From Cladopsammia gracilis (lineage: Eukaryota; Cnidaria; Anthozoa; Scleractinia; Dendrophylliidae): a stretch of 64,000 nucleotides of DNA. Both the position numbers and the translations under genes were made by a program. Below the pieces are notes generated by a model. That model had not been told where the DNA came from. It worked only from the letters and a program-made list of their open reading frames with translations, and made no database searches. The stretch is from NCBI GenBank assembly GCA_022457155.1, contig JAJGOT010000091.1:851001-915000 (forward strand), in the 5' to 3' direction. Shown here piece after piece: positions 10,001-20,650 of the stretch (position 1 is its first letter; every line of letters begins with the position of its first letter).

Positions 10001-12150
10001 GTCTCCCTCCATGTCCGTGAGGACGGCAACAAAGAATGTTGGTGGTTTGCAGTAGAATGAGTAATTCCATCCTCCTGGTTGGCAGAACTACATGACAAAT
10101 GAAATGAATGAATAAATAAATAAAAGGTTAATTTCCACCTTCCCTTTATCAGTTCACATAAAATCAAGTACAGAAGATGGTTTGGATAATAAGGAACCTA
10201 ATCATCTCTTTCTCAAAGAAAATTTCTTAAGCCATGTCAAACCTTAAAGCAAATGATACAAAATTGTTCAACATTTGCAGCTCAAAAAAATGTTTAACAA
10301 CGTTGCAATTTGTTGAATGAGCAAGAAACACATTCAACAACAAGTTGAATGGAATAGAGCCTGTCTGTATTTTGTTTCAACAATGTTCAACAAGTTGAAT
10401 GGCCTATTTCAACATTTAACATGGCATGATACACTGTTAACATTTGTTAAACAGTGGTCACAACAAAGGCTTTACTTTGACCTTCTATGAGTTACAAGTA
10501 CAAACTTGAAAATTTTCTAAACTTTGAACTTGGGAAATCAAAAAAATAACTACTCAATAGCTTGGACTTGAATGGTTAAAATAATTTTGGACTACTGGCT
10601 CACAACCTAGGACCACATCATAATTTAATTATAACAAAGTAAACAGCACATGTTTCACTTGAATGGTTAAGTGTTAGGACTTCATTCACAGACTCTAAAG
10701 AAAGATTTGACTCAAGTACATGTAGCTAAATGGTTTTAATATTAGTTTTGTCTGGAAAACTATGAAACCTCCAGTGGCATTATATCTTTAGGATAAACGA
10801 CACACTGTATCCTCTGGATTTTGCAAGTCTTCTTTCTCTTTATAAAACAGTAACATTAAACAGCTCCAACAGATCAGTTGTGGGAGAAAATGACAATAAA
10901 AGTGCAAAAACGTAAAATGGCATACTGGTGTCTAGGAGTATTTGTTACAGATCGATCATCACTGAAATAAACAAGATACAAGCAAGATACACGCTAATAA
11001 AATCTAAGGAATGTGCGAAGAATTCATTTCACTGGGAATCTCATTTTGATACGCTGAGAAAAGAGTCCCAAACATGATCAAATACGAAGCGTCAGTGAAG
11101 GATTAATGAAATGCAAACAAACCAGGGCAAATATTGTGCCTTGACACTAAATGGTGAATAAAAATGTCCGTTTAAAATTCATACACAGCAGGAAGGAGGC
11201 ATATCTTGCAGCCAGCTCCAAAGAATAACAATTTCATTGGATTCCTACTGACCGAGTCAATACAAAATTAAAGATAAGCGAGTTTAAATCGTAGGAAAAG
11301 ATTCAAGGAAAAGTCATTCTTATACCAACAAAACAAAATTAGCTTAAGTCGTTAACTAAATTGCGAGTAGCGACATTCAATATTACTCAGCAAACACGTT
11401 GAAATATCTGTAAGCTAAGTTGACCTAATCTCGAAAGTGTTACGTGAACTTCGATCTGAATCATGGTGTTTCCATAGTAGAGTTTTTAATCCATTTTTAA
11501 AAGCGTCAAAAAAGTCAAAGACTATAAGGGCAGCGGGATCGAAAGCCAGACAATTGTATCATAATTACGCGAATCGGTCAACAAAACTCACTGGCTGGAA
11601 AAATTCCACCCATTAAACATGATAGACACATAACTTACAAAGAACTTGAAAACGCCAGTTTTTACGCCATTCCGCTTTCAAGAATGGCTTCCCTTGTTTA
11701 TCGTCATGGAACTCTCAAGTCTAAAGACTTGCAGGTTTGAAGGGATGCAAGAAAACAAAATGACAGCGAAATGAGAGAATTTTGAATTGTGATTCCAACG
11801 CGATTTGGCTAGCTTCCGCGAAATTAAGCCTACATGGTACTTGCACGACGAAACTTTTTACCGGCTTCCAACATAAAAAGGTTGCTTACCAGTTCAATTC
11901 CTTCTGGAAAGGTTGCATCTTTACGGTCTTTACTTGGGAAGCGCTGAATCACCCTTCCTCTGACTTCTCCTAAAAAAATTAAACGAAGCATCGTCGGTAA
12001 GAAAGCAGCGAAGGTTCCAGAGGCGTGTGATGTTTGCACAACATGATTTTTCCTCAACACGCGCGGCCTGGAGCAACCGAAACACTTCTTACCATTTTTT
12101 GAGTCCCTGTCTATTCCACAAATGACAAAATAATCTGCAAGACGGGACAT
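4024..12150 (-). CDS. SBF: SBF1/2 (MTMR5/MTMR13) pseudophosphatase, N-terminal DENN exons
   Basis: Eight coding exons on the minus strand: 12150-12093, 11969-11890, 10087-9752, 8800-8581, 7996-7864, 7530-7419, 4916-4803 and 4098-4024. All have AG acceptors and GT donors and the phases agree, giving 376 codons. The product starts [16 protein letters not shown] and contains [92 protein letters not shown] and LASLPEPF. These match the uDENN-cDENN order of the SBF family. An in-frame Met 14 codons upstream (12192) is less likely, because family members begin M-x-RLADYF. SBF proteins are catalytically dead myotubularins with a DENN module that acts on Rab GTPases in endosomal traffic. The dDENN remainder, GRAM, phosphatase and PH parts would lie left of the window. 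The intron 6 donor is GTCAGT, chosen because it keeps the frame. Confidence 0.88.
4099..4802. other. SBF intron 7
   Basis: No coding sequence was seen. It contains imprecise GGACTGTGGACTG-type motifs (4360-4415) and inverse-complement versions (4670-4770), which could pair as a loose inverted repeat. Confidence 0.6.
5560..7116 (+). mobile_element. Decayed DIRS/Ngaro element (3' part)
   Basis: A broken tyrosine-recombinase gene is followed by a non-coding tail with two diverged copies of a roughly 90-bp unit at about 6571-6660 and 7030-7112. Both share CTTGCAGGG, TCCCTGCTCTRCCTGAATC, GTCAGG and CTCAAGG-ACCAGTT. A direct repeat flanking an intervening block is the B1-A2-B2 layout of split direct repeats in Ngaro-type elements. 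The intervening part contains a short tandem (GATCTTTGCGGATCAATTT-like, 6825-6898). The 5' portion (gag, RT) is not present. Confidence 0.65.
5580..6332 (+). pseudogene. DIRS/Ngaro tyrosine recombinase remnant
   Basis: Recombinase-like segments appear in order across three frames: [12 protein letters not shown] and LRLQRVL (about 5575-5680), [14 protein letters not shown] (5780-5820), [12 protein letters not shown] (5950-5985), and [14 protein letters not shown] followed by [14 protein letters not shown] (6160-6290). The last pieces contain the H-x-x-R motif, a GGW in place of the more usual G(R/H)W, and the tyrosine position. Frame changes near 5900 and 6080 and stop codons upstream show the gene is dead. 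It is oriented opposite to the host SBF gene. Confidence 0.75.
7531..7863. other. SBF intron 5
   Basis: Plain intron sequence bounded by GTAGGA and a TTTTTTCAG acceptor on the minus strand. Nothing else was recognised. Confidence 0.6.
7997..8580. repeat. SBF intron 4 with half MITE
   Basis: At 8154-8215 lies one terminus (CCCGGTTGTTCAAAAGG, then TGGATAGTGCTATCCA) of the palindromic MITE found complete at 25885-26026. The partner terminus is missing, so this is a solo or truncated end. The rest has TGACCGGT-like motifs (8250-8330) and no coding signal. Confidence 0.6.
8801..9751. repeat. SBF intron 3 with repeat fragments
   Basis: An ATC trinucleotide run at 9031-9046 is followed by GGTTGGGGGTTGGGCGCAGG, which looks like a dispersed retroelement fragment (identity uncertain). 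At about 9400-9480 there is one diverged unit of the roughly 87-bp satellite arrayed at 60065-60427: GAATGGTCACACCATA, then GACAAACTCAAAAGTTAGAA. Confidence 0.55.
10088..11889. other. SBF intron 2
   Basis: Long intron. The part at 10255-10470 is dense in TTGTTGAA, TTCAACAA and GTTAAACA motifs in both orientations and may be an eroded MITE. The remainder shows no coding exons, RNA genes or clear repeats. Confidence 0.5.
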
Positions 12151-14026
12151 TTCTTGAGCTGGAATGTCATGTAGGCAACCATATCCATACACCCTTTCGT
12201 TTGGACGCCATTTTGGATTGGGCTACACGCATGCGCCACAGCCTCGACTTGGGAAGGTGTGGCAAGCTTGCATTGAGAAAGCTGAAAATAGCTGAACGTG
12301 GGCTGTTTACAGCCGTTTTCCAATAGGCAAACTACGCGAATGCGGTATATTTTGCACGCTAGTTTACATTTACTTCTTTCTTTATTTCAATCCAAACAAT
12401 ATAAATGATATCTATTTAAAATTTTGCTATTTGATCAGTGCCATGAAATCAGGGGCAGCAGGGCCGGAGGGGTTGAGGGGGTTGCAACCCCCCCACCCCC
12501 CCCCCCCCCCCCTTGCAGCAGCATTTTTTTAAAATTTGTTTGGCTCTTCATGTAGTGGTTCTTGTGGTTCATAAAAACAATAGAATAAAATTTATATCTT
12601 GACTTCACAAATACTTTTAGAGTCTAAGGAAATATGCTGGAAATGGTGGGGTGCTTACCATTTGGCCAAAAAATCCGGAAATTTCGGTTGTAAGTCAAAT
12701 GGATCAGACAATTTCCGGAAAATCCGTTCATAAGTTGTGGAATACCTCCAGAGATAGTCCTATTTTTCTGTTTTGGAATGGAATGTTGGAAATTTCCTTA
12801 ACATTTGAAATATTTAGAAAAATTCAAATTGCCAAATTGAGTTAACAGTCTGGGTACCACGACGGGGAAATGGAATAGTTACACACATGTAAATGGTAAG
12901 TGCAATCTCGTCGGTTGGTCAGTAAATTTGGAAAATCACTCACCATTATGTAATAGTCATCCCAACTGGTTTTTTCCTACAAATGATAAGCACCCGGTGT
13001 TTTAAGGGTAAAATCAGAATAGGTGTACAACCTCCCCTTTCAGAAATTCCTGGATCCACCCCTGGAAATATCTGTTTAACCTCTGGGAGTAGGGGTACTC
13101 CCCCAAAATACCTATACGGGTATGTGCCGTCCAACAGGGTCATGAGTTTGGGACTCCTGATCTAGAATGGGGTATCCATTTAAGAGATGTTCCTTGAATG
13201 GGGTATGTTTTGAACATACGAAACCTTCAAATTTATTATCAGCAGCCGTTTGAAATTAGAATGGGGTTTTAAAAATTTACCTATTTCTAGAACAGGGTTT
13301 CATTTTGAGTGCAAATTCTTTCTAAAATGGGGTCCAAACTTGGAGACTGGAAGGCATGTACCCACCCAAAACATACCCGAGTCAAACCCCCCCCCCCCCC
13401 CCCCCACCGGGTGTTTACCCTTATCTCCCTCTTCTCAACACTGTCCGTCCATTTTAGAGATGTTCCTTGAATGGGGTATAATGTTTTGAACATACGAAAG
13501 CTTCAAATTTATTATCAGCAGCCATTTGAAGTTAGAATTGACCTATTTCTAGAACAGGGTTTCATTTTGAGTGCGAATTCTTTCTAAAATGGAGTCCAAA
13601 CTTGGAGACCCGGGAGGCATGTAACCACCCAAAACATACCCGAGTTCCCCCCCCCCCCCAACCAGGGGTTCCCAACACTGTCTGTCCACTTTCAGCCCGG
13701 CCCTCTACTTTTCCAGTGCCATAGACTTTCTGCCCAATTTTTCTCCGAGTTCCTGCCCCACTTAAAGGCTCACCCACCAAGGGCTCATTCAACATCAAAA
13801 TCTAGTATCCATGAAGCAGTGGTGGATATAACATTTTCACACCCCCCCTCCCCCCCCTGGATACAACACTGTGAAGTTCCCAGGGTATGTGGGTGGAAGT
13901 GCTGTGTTGATCAAAATTCAACAGAGGTCAATATTATTGTCTATAAATTTTACTGTTTTATTTTATTTAGACATCTCACTTTCAAGACACCCAGCCCTTT
14001 GTCAAGTTCTAGAATAATTTGGTAAT

Positions 14027-14182
14027 GTTGTGGTTCAAATTTTTCTTTGGTTTGAATATTTTCAAACCAGTTTAATTTTTATTTTCCTTTGTCTCAGATT
14101 CATTTCCATAAACTGCGACAAAGAAGACAAAAATCAAACTGGTTTGAAAATTTTCAAACCAAAGAAAAATTTGAACCACAAC
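14027..14182. mobile_element. Palindromic MITE, GTTGTGGTTCAAATTT ends
   Basis: The left arm GTTGTGGTTCAAATTTTTCT plus TTGGTTTGAA and the right arm (its complement, ending GAACCACAAC) pair over about 60 bases, leaving a short unpaired centre. A related element with the same termini is at 58716-58842. Confidence 0.8.
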
Positions 14183-14966
14183 AGTGACAACAAATGTATA
14201 TGAAAACTCAGTCTGCCCATTCCTTTAAACATTAGAAAATACCATAAATTAGTGGCAAATACAGTGAGGGGAGAGAGCAGGAGAGGCCTGGTCAGTGGGT
14301 ACAGAACCCTCCTTATTTTGTTAACAAAAAGGCAAGAACGGCATAAAATGTTTCCTTCTGAACTGTTTTCACTACACGCCTCCTCTGGTAGCGATGCACT
14401 TTATAACACATCAATCATGATAGGAATCTCCAGTTTCTCTACAGTTGTGCATGAAGAGCCTACTTCACAGGCAGAGCATACACCCTTGTGCAGGAGTGGC
14501 TGGTAGTCTAACAATTAGTATGTCAGAATAAATATCAGAGGAAAGGTGGTTTAAGTCCTGGTCTATTTCCTCATGTGGTTTTCTTAAACAAGAAACTTAC
14601 TCCAAGAAAGTCCTGGGGTAACCCTTGATGGATCAAAATGCTCTATTTAGACATTTTTATAAGCCACCATCTCTATTACTGACCACCATTCTTGGTTCAA
14701 ATAGTGGTTGCTTACTAGCCTGTGAACAGCCTTCTGGTTGTGGATAGCCTAGGTACTTCATGTATCCCTTATTGTAATGTATTTAGATATACTGCAGTGT
14801 AATTTAGTGTTGGATTACAGTATCTAGGGTTGAAGCACTGATTTTAGTATTTAGGTTTAAGCACTGATTCCAGTATTTCTAGTGTATCAAAAGGGTTAGT
14901 TCTTATAGGTCTGGGCTAGCAGCATATTATCTTATATCCCTTAAACATTACAGTTTTCGACAGCTA

Positions 14967-15037
14967 GTCCTCGGTGGTGTTGTGGATAGTGTGCATGGAG
15001 CAGATCATACGGCCCGGGTTCGATTCCCTATTCTGCT
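14967..15037 (+). repeat. tRNA-derived SINE head
   Basis: An A-box-like TGGTGTTGTGG (14974-14985) and a B-box GGTTCGATTCC (15017-15027) are spaced as in a tRNA-type Pol III promoter. The acceptor stem does not close (TCCTCGG against TTCTGCTG), so this is not a functional tRNA. It is best read as the head of a tRNA-derived SINE. Confidence 0.55.
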
Positions 15038-16190
15038 GTTTTTATCTTCTTTTTCTACTGAAATAAAAACTAAGTGTTTAAATACAAAATAATAAGGGAT
15101 ACACCAAGTACATACCGGGGACAGGGTGAGAAGAAAGTTGATCGGGAGTGAGCAAAGCGAGTCGATGGAAAACTGGAGAGAGTTCCCCCTCGGCTCTCTT
15201 TGCCCCTGATTTTACTTTTCGCCCTGTCCCCAACCAGAAGACCTGTTCACAGGCTAGTCGCTTACGGGAAAGAGAGAATAATCAATCCACATGTGTATTA
15301 TACTAGGCTCGATTTCTGCCGATCTCTCGAGTCCGGTCTTTGTTCCTCCCAAAAAAGCTCCGAACTTGTCCAGTTTTGGCATGGTCTGAGATGTTTTGGC
15401 CGTTTCTTTTGTTTGTACTTTCCATTTTAACTCGCAAACTGCGAGTGGTTTTTGGAAGTTGCAAGTCTGAAAAATATCCTCTAGCAAACTTTTGCGAGTA
15501 AGCATTTCTCTAAGAAACGTTGGAGGGAGAAAGTGAATGTTCTTGGAGAATTTTGTGGCAAAAATTCAGACCTCATTGAATGTAATCTTGAACTTTGGGA
15601 CAAAAGAAGTGTGGTTTTACACAGACCTGTGCACACTTTACAGTGTATATATGCATTCACATTTTGTTGGAATCAGCAGCCTGATAGAAGAGAATGAATT
15701 TCATGCTTTGTGAGCCACTTTTGTTGTAAATGTCTAAAATGACCACTTTTTTTCAAAAGGCCCTCAACCTCTTAGACTACCAGTAACATGAACAACGATG
15801 ACAAGGTCTTGCCCGACAACCCCGAGCCGCCAAAGAAACAGCAGGACAACACCGGCAAAGAAGACTATGAAATTAACAGTGTACTATTTAAGTATTTTTT
15901 CCTTACTTTCAGAGTCATGAAAGAGAAAATGAGTACAAAACAATAGCTAGTGACCTTACTAGTTTTGCCAGTAGAAAAAATCTTACTAACAAAACTTTGC
16001 TGTGGACTAAAAAATTAAGTTCGACCCCTGAAACAATAAAGATGGATCAACATCAGCTGCAAGATACAAAACACACAAAATGCCATGGAAGTAAACACAA
16101 AGAACAGTGAGGTGTAAGTGAAATCTTCACTTTAAGCCCCACCTGCACTGAGCCCTCAATTACTGGTTTTATAAAAACAACTTTAATGGA

Positions 16191-18761
16191 TTAACCATGA
16201 ACAATCACTTCATTCTTGAAAAGATCTTCTAACAAGACAAGTGTCTGCAAAGCAGCCTTTACACTGTCAGCATCACTGTCACTTTGCACAATCATCTTCA
16301 ACCAGTCATGAAGCTCAAACAGCTCACTGGGAGCATCACTCATCAACGTTGATGAAGTTACAGAAACTGCGACCATGGCCTGAGCAAATATCAGTGCCTG
16401 TCGCACAAATGGCTCTTGATGATACTTCAATGCCCATGTAAATTCTAACAGTGCTGTTCCCATGTTCCTTGCATTGGGTGTTTCCCTAGCAGAGTACATG
16501 AGAATTCCAAGAGTGTAAACAAGACGACCAAGGACAAGAGTGTCATTGCCCAGGAGATCTAATGTGTTTACCTTGCTGTCAAAGTTCTTCATCAGAGGAA
16601 AAAAGAAGAATCCAGCGACACCAGCAAACTTATTAGCAACAGGTTTGGGTTGGGGCTTGGTAGGCCCCTTCACAAACCTCTTTGTTTTACTGTCTATCCT
16701 CTCTTGTACAATCTTCTGCCACTCCGGAATACCTTCTGCGGATGTAGGAGAACCTGCTTGAGGGCGTGGGAATTTTTTTGGAACTGCTCTTGTTTTGTTG
16801 ATTTCTGCTGGAGCTGAGAGTTGCTGTGCTGCATCAGCAAGGGCATTCAACATGTCCATGCGCTGCTGCAGATTGTAGTTAGGGGCAAAAAATTCTTCTG
16901 TTAAATAGCATGCGATTTGCTGAGGACACCTAACTGTGACTGAAACCATAGCATTATGACGCAGTTCATAAAACTTGTCAGTTGAGTATCTGTCCTGAAG
17001 ATGAAGTAGCACCTTGACCAATTCCACACAAACATCTTGGAGGTCATCTAAACCAGCATGGATGAGCTTCTCCACATTTTTTAGAGAAGCCTCTGTCTTA
17101 GAAGGATCTTCTGATGCTACAAGACCTTCTATACAGTCACGTAAATACTTAGGAGAATTGGACTTGCTGTCCATATCCTCTTCTTCGCTAAGATCGTATG
17201 GCAACAACTCATCATCATCATCATCATCATTCTGAGGAAAATTCATTTGAATAGAAGTTGCCTGATTTGGAGTTCCATTCATTTCTGTTTTCTCGCTTTT
17301 CCCTGAATCCCCATGAAGCTCTTTCTTCCTTTTTCCCATTTTCCCCACATCAATCCTCTCCTGTGAACCTTTAGCTAGTGACTTTAGTAGTTTCGTCTCA
17401 TCATCTTCAGTGTAATTAAACTTGAGTTTCTCTGCATTTGGTTCAAGACTAGATGTGATGCATTCAGCAACCACCATTCCAAGGCACCTAACCTTTTCCA
17501 GTGGACTGTCCAAATGACTTTGCACCCCAACTAACAACTTTGTGAGTATAGAATGCTTCTGCGTTGTCCTCTCTTCTGTGCTCAAGTGACCAAATGAAAG
17601 AACAGTAGCACAAGTTACATAAAAATGCTGATCATATGTTGTATGTTTAATGGCACTTTTATCACCCCATACATCAAAGAGTGTGAGGAGTGTTTCCACC
17701 AACAAATGCCGACGCTTGCACCCTGATAAATAACCAATTATGTTGTAAAGAATATTGAGGTTGGAGTAACACCTCATCAAAAGGAACTTTGTGGTGAGCA
17801 GATACTTGAGTTTTGAGTTAGTAAGAATCGAGTCACCGAACAGCTTAGCTATTAACATAGAGTTGCTAGCTGCCTTGAGAAGCCCTTCAGCGACATGTTC
17901 CATGGTGTTGTCTGGAACCCCAGTGATCAGTCGTCCGCAAATTCTGTTCCAAAGTGGACTCATTGTCAACCACTTCTCTAACGCTGGCAGCAAAATGGCA
18001 AACGTTTTCTCTGCTTGCCCAGCCATACAGACTCTTCCAATCAGCTCACCAAGGAACTTAAAGGAGCAGTCATATGACATTGATAAATTGTCATGCATCT
18101 TCTCCAGTGCTTTAAGAATTTGATCGGCAACCATTTTGAAGTATGGCTCCGGATAAAACAGTGAGCTGCACTTCAGTCTCATCTTGTTTGCCACTCTCTG
18201 GGGAAGGGAAACTATCAGGGTAATAAGCTGTCCCCATAATTTGCTTTCAAATTCAGATTGGCTGCACTTCAAAGTCCCACTTGCTGAAGGCCTGGACACA
18301 CGACCTTGTTCCACAAAAACATCAACCAGTCTTCTTTCTGCAATGAACTTCTCGAGCAAGGAGACTACCACTTTGGTGTTTTTCAAATTAGTGGTCTGTT
18401 TAGAGAGTGCGTCCCCTAAAACCAGCAGACTGTCGTGAGAAGGGCCGCGAAGGAAAAACACATCACAGAGTTCTTTTTTCTGTTCTTCACTGAAACTACC
18501 ATAAAATCCAATCACTGGTGACGAAAGAATAAATTCAGCGCACCTTAAGAAGTGATTGTTAACAAACTCAGCCTTCAGAGCCGGTCGTTTTACGAGAGGA
18601 ACTTTCGCTGGTTGCAGAGACCCCCGCATAAAAAGTTCAGCTAAGTCGTTCAAAGGTTCGATCACTTCACTTGAGCTGCAAGAGTTTGCAATGACGTTTT
18701 GCCGTTCGCGAACAAATCGTCGGACCTCACACGGTAAATCTCGATCCAACTGCTCGTCCAT
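16191..18761 (-). CDS. TELO2: TELO2 (TEL2) PIKK-stability protein, single exon
   Basis: A continuous 856-residue frame from the Met at 18761 (context acaATGG). The frame is open 47 codons further up to 18902, but that part is not family-like. Human TELO2 is of similar length. Recognisable landmarks are an acidic DDDDDDELLPYDLSEEED stretch at about residues 510-530, then PKYLRDCIEGL, and the C-terminal domain GFFFFPLMKNFDSK, LVLGRLVYTLGILM, TALLEFTWALKYH and FVRQALIFA at about 715-800. The N-terminal part is helical-repeat-like. TELO2 works with TTI1/TTI2 and HSP90-R2TP to fold and stabilise ATM, ATR, mTOR and DNA-PK. The absence of introns is notable, since vertebrate TELO2 has many. No frame damage is visible. 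Confidence 0.92.
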   Translation of the reverse strand: MDEQLDRDLPCEVRRFVRERQNVIANSCSSSEVIEPLNDLAELFMRGSLQPAKVPLVKRPALKAEFVNNHFLRCAEFILSSPVIGFYGSFSEEQKKELCDVFFLRGPSHDSLLVLGDALSKQTTNLKNTKVVVSLLEKFIAERRLVDVFVEQGRVSRPSASGTLKCSQSEFESKLWGQLITLIVSLPQRVANKMRLKCSSLFYPEPYFKMVADQILKALEKMHDNLSMSYDCSFKFLGELIGRVCMAGQAEKTFAILLPALEKWLTMSPLWNRICGRLITGVPDNTMEHVAEGLLKAASNSMLIAKLFGDSILTNSKLKYLLTTKFLLMRCYSNLNILYNIIGYLSGCKRRHLLVETLLTLFDVWGDKSAIKHTTYDQHFYVTCATVLSFGHLSTEERTTQKHSILTKLLVGVQSHLDSPLEKVRCLGMVVAECITSSLEPNAEKLKFNYTEDDETKLLKSLAKGSQERIDVGKMGKRKKELHGDSGKSEKTEMNGTPNQATSIQMNFPQNDDDDDDELLPYDLSEEEDMDSKSNSPKYLRDCIEGLVASEDPSKTEASLKNVEKLIHAGLDDLQDVCVELVKVLLHLQDRYSTDKFYELRHNAMVSVTVRCPQQIACYLTEEFFAPNYNLQQRMDMLNALADAAQQLSAPAEINKTRAVPKKFPRPQAGSPTSAEGIPEWQKIVQERIDSKTKRFVKGPTKPQPKPVANKFAGVAGFFFFPLMKNFDSKVNTLDLLGNDTLVLGRLVYTLGILMYSARETPNARNMGTALLEFTWALKYHQEPFVRQALIFAQAMVAVSVTSSTLMSDAPSELFELHDWLKMIVQSDSDADSVKAALQTLVLLEDLFKNEVIVHG

Positions 18762-19962
18762 TGTATGAAATATGTATGAACCTTGTTTCTTCGCTAGAAT
18801 AAATTCAAACGTTTGTCCACCAGGCTGTCCACCATCCCACCATGTTGGATTTTGGCTTGAAGTTCGCAAACGATGACGGGATGAGACAATGTGATTGGTC
18901 AATGGAAGTCGTCCCCAGGCCCAATCTCTAATTTGAAAAAGTGAGAAATGAACAAATGGGTGGGATCAGAAACTCAAAGAAGTTTTTGAAACTGATTAAT
19001 ACCATGGAACCCTCTAACCTGTAAATGGGATTTTTTTTTTTCGCTTGGTGTGGGAAAAAAGCAGAATGAATAACGAGACCACATAAGAGGAAATGAGATC
19101 ACTGTTAAATTAAAATTGGGCCGGGGCACAGGTTTATAGGAACTTAACCCTGTCATACGGTCACCTCGATTGTATGACTTCACTTTGAACCCAAACTGAA
19201 GTTCATAATGGAAACCTGAAAAGGGAACTTCAGGATTTCACCACTTTTGGGAAGGAGTACAGACTTTCTTGAAAAAAAGAAAAATCCAACAAATCAGAGT
19301 AACATCCAATGCAGAATATGCTGGATACATATTGTGAAATCTTGGGTGTTCTCACCTCAGTGAATAGAATGCTTTGCCTACACCTAAGACTCCAGCCTCG
19401 TTCCCAGGGTCTTTCTCTTCCTGCCCCCCCCCCCCCCCCCCATTATTTTATTGGGGTCGATTTGTTTTGGGTCAGGTAGTCCTAGCGAAAAATCGACTGG
19501 CTGTTCATCTCAGATAAATCACCGAAAGGCATGAATGCTCAGAATATTAATTTCACTGTCACAAAAAAATACAACACAACAAAGACTTTAGATCACTCAA
19601 TATGAAATATAATTATTGAGTCTGACTATACCATGGTGGACTTCAAGAACTGGCTGGAACCTTGAATGGGTGATCATGCATTAGTTAGGGAGGTGTCCAC
19701 TTAATATGACAGGTATCCTTTACAAGAGAATTTATATTACAGCTGTAGCTCATAACTTTATTTACAACCACAATCATACATGTACATTTGTTTGATATTT
19801 TTTATGGCTAGAGAATCACATCATAAAATCTAAAATTATTCGAGATCCATATTTCATTATTATCAATATATTAAACTATAATGAAAGCTACCTTTTTAAT
19901 GATCTGTTGCAGCAGTAATTCAATATCTCTTGCTTGACTTTAATCAACCGAATTATAACAAT

Positions 19963-20158
19963 GGGCAATTCCAGAAAATATCCATACCCAACCACGGACG
20001 GCTTCCATATTTTACCCCCCCCCCCCCCTTGCCTTTGGAGATTCCAAAATGCATTACCCCCCCTTGCCCTCGGAATTCCAGTTCAAAGAACCCCCCTTGC
20101 CATCGGAATTCCAAAAAGCCATCTGTGGTAGGGGTATGGATATTTTCTGGAATCGCCC
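19963..20158. mobile_element. MITE with GGGCAATTCCAGAAAATATC ends
   Basis: Left end GGGCAATTCCAGAAAATATC plus CATACCC; the right end is the inverted GGGTATGGATATTTTCTGG plus AATCGCCC, with one mismatch. The inside holds C-rich CCCCCCTTGCC repeats and three GGAATTCCA-like units. ORFs over it are by-products of the repeats. Confidence 0.8.
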
Positions 20159-20486
20159 AATGTCACTAGGCCTAAATTATTTTATACACTTCAGCAATCA
20201 TATAAAACACAAGTTTCTTTTTAGCATTTTTAGTATTTACAAGACAATTTTCACAAATTATATGACAATCAAATATGTTACACAGTTCATCCACAGTGAA
20301 CCTAGTTAACAAAGCAAAGCAAAATGGGAACACTGAACTCCAAATTCACCCTCAAAATAAAATATTATCAAGACACACAATGTACACATGACTAAGAGAG
20401 CTGGGTGATCTGGACAGTGCCTGATTGACTGTTTCCTAATATAATTCAAATTTACTTTAATGACTCATACATAGATCCAGAATAAT

Positions 20487-20650
20487 CAGGGGTGGATCCA
20501 GGATTTTTCTTAGGAGGGGTGCACCTCTAAGGAATGACGTAACTGAAGGGTGACGTAAACAAATTTTAAAAGCGAACAACACAGACTAGGTCATCTCGGG
20601 GGGGGGGGGGGGTGCACACCCCCTGCACCCTCCCCCTAGATCCGCGCCTG
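20487..20650. mobile_element. hAT-like MITE, CAGGGGTGGATCC ends
   Basis: Starts CAGGGGTGGATCCAGG and ends CTAGATCCGCGCCTG, imperfect inverted termini of the CAGGGGCGGATCC type common in animal hAT-derived elements. The flanks share ATAAT directly on both sides (20482-20486 and 20651-20655), a possible partial target duplication. A G-run precedes the right end. Confidence 0.7.

Larger units (their letters stand above)
12151..16190. repeat. Intergenic region: MITE and homopolymer-rich repeats
   Basis: Between the divergent starts of nothing obvious on plus and the SBF 5' end on minus. It holds a C-run (about 12488-12513), an end resembling the CAGGGGTGGATCC element (13050-13066), and two diverged copies of a block with GAACATACGAAA, TTTATTATCAGCAGCC and GGTCCAAACTTGGAGAC at about 13210-13405 and 13490-13660. 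It also holds a MITE (14027-14182) and a tRNA-like SINE head (14967-15037). A 53-codon ORF at 15788-15949 (MNNDDKVLPDNPEPPKKQQ) has no recognisable similarity and is not called a gene. Confidence 0.6.

Noticed and set aside
12983..13800. ORFs across 12.98-13.80 kb
   Set aside because: They cover repeated, homopolymer-interrupted blocks with no conserved domain.
15788..15949. 53-codon ORF starting MNNDDKVLPDNPEPP
   Set aside because: Plausible composition but no splice partner, no family and no signal peptide; left uncalled.
16191..18902. 903-codon start of TELO2 at 18902
   Set aside because: The first 47 codons do not look like the family, and the Met at 18761 has a better start context and gives the usual length.
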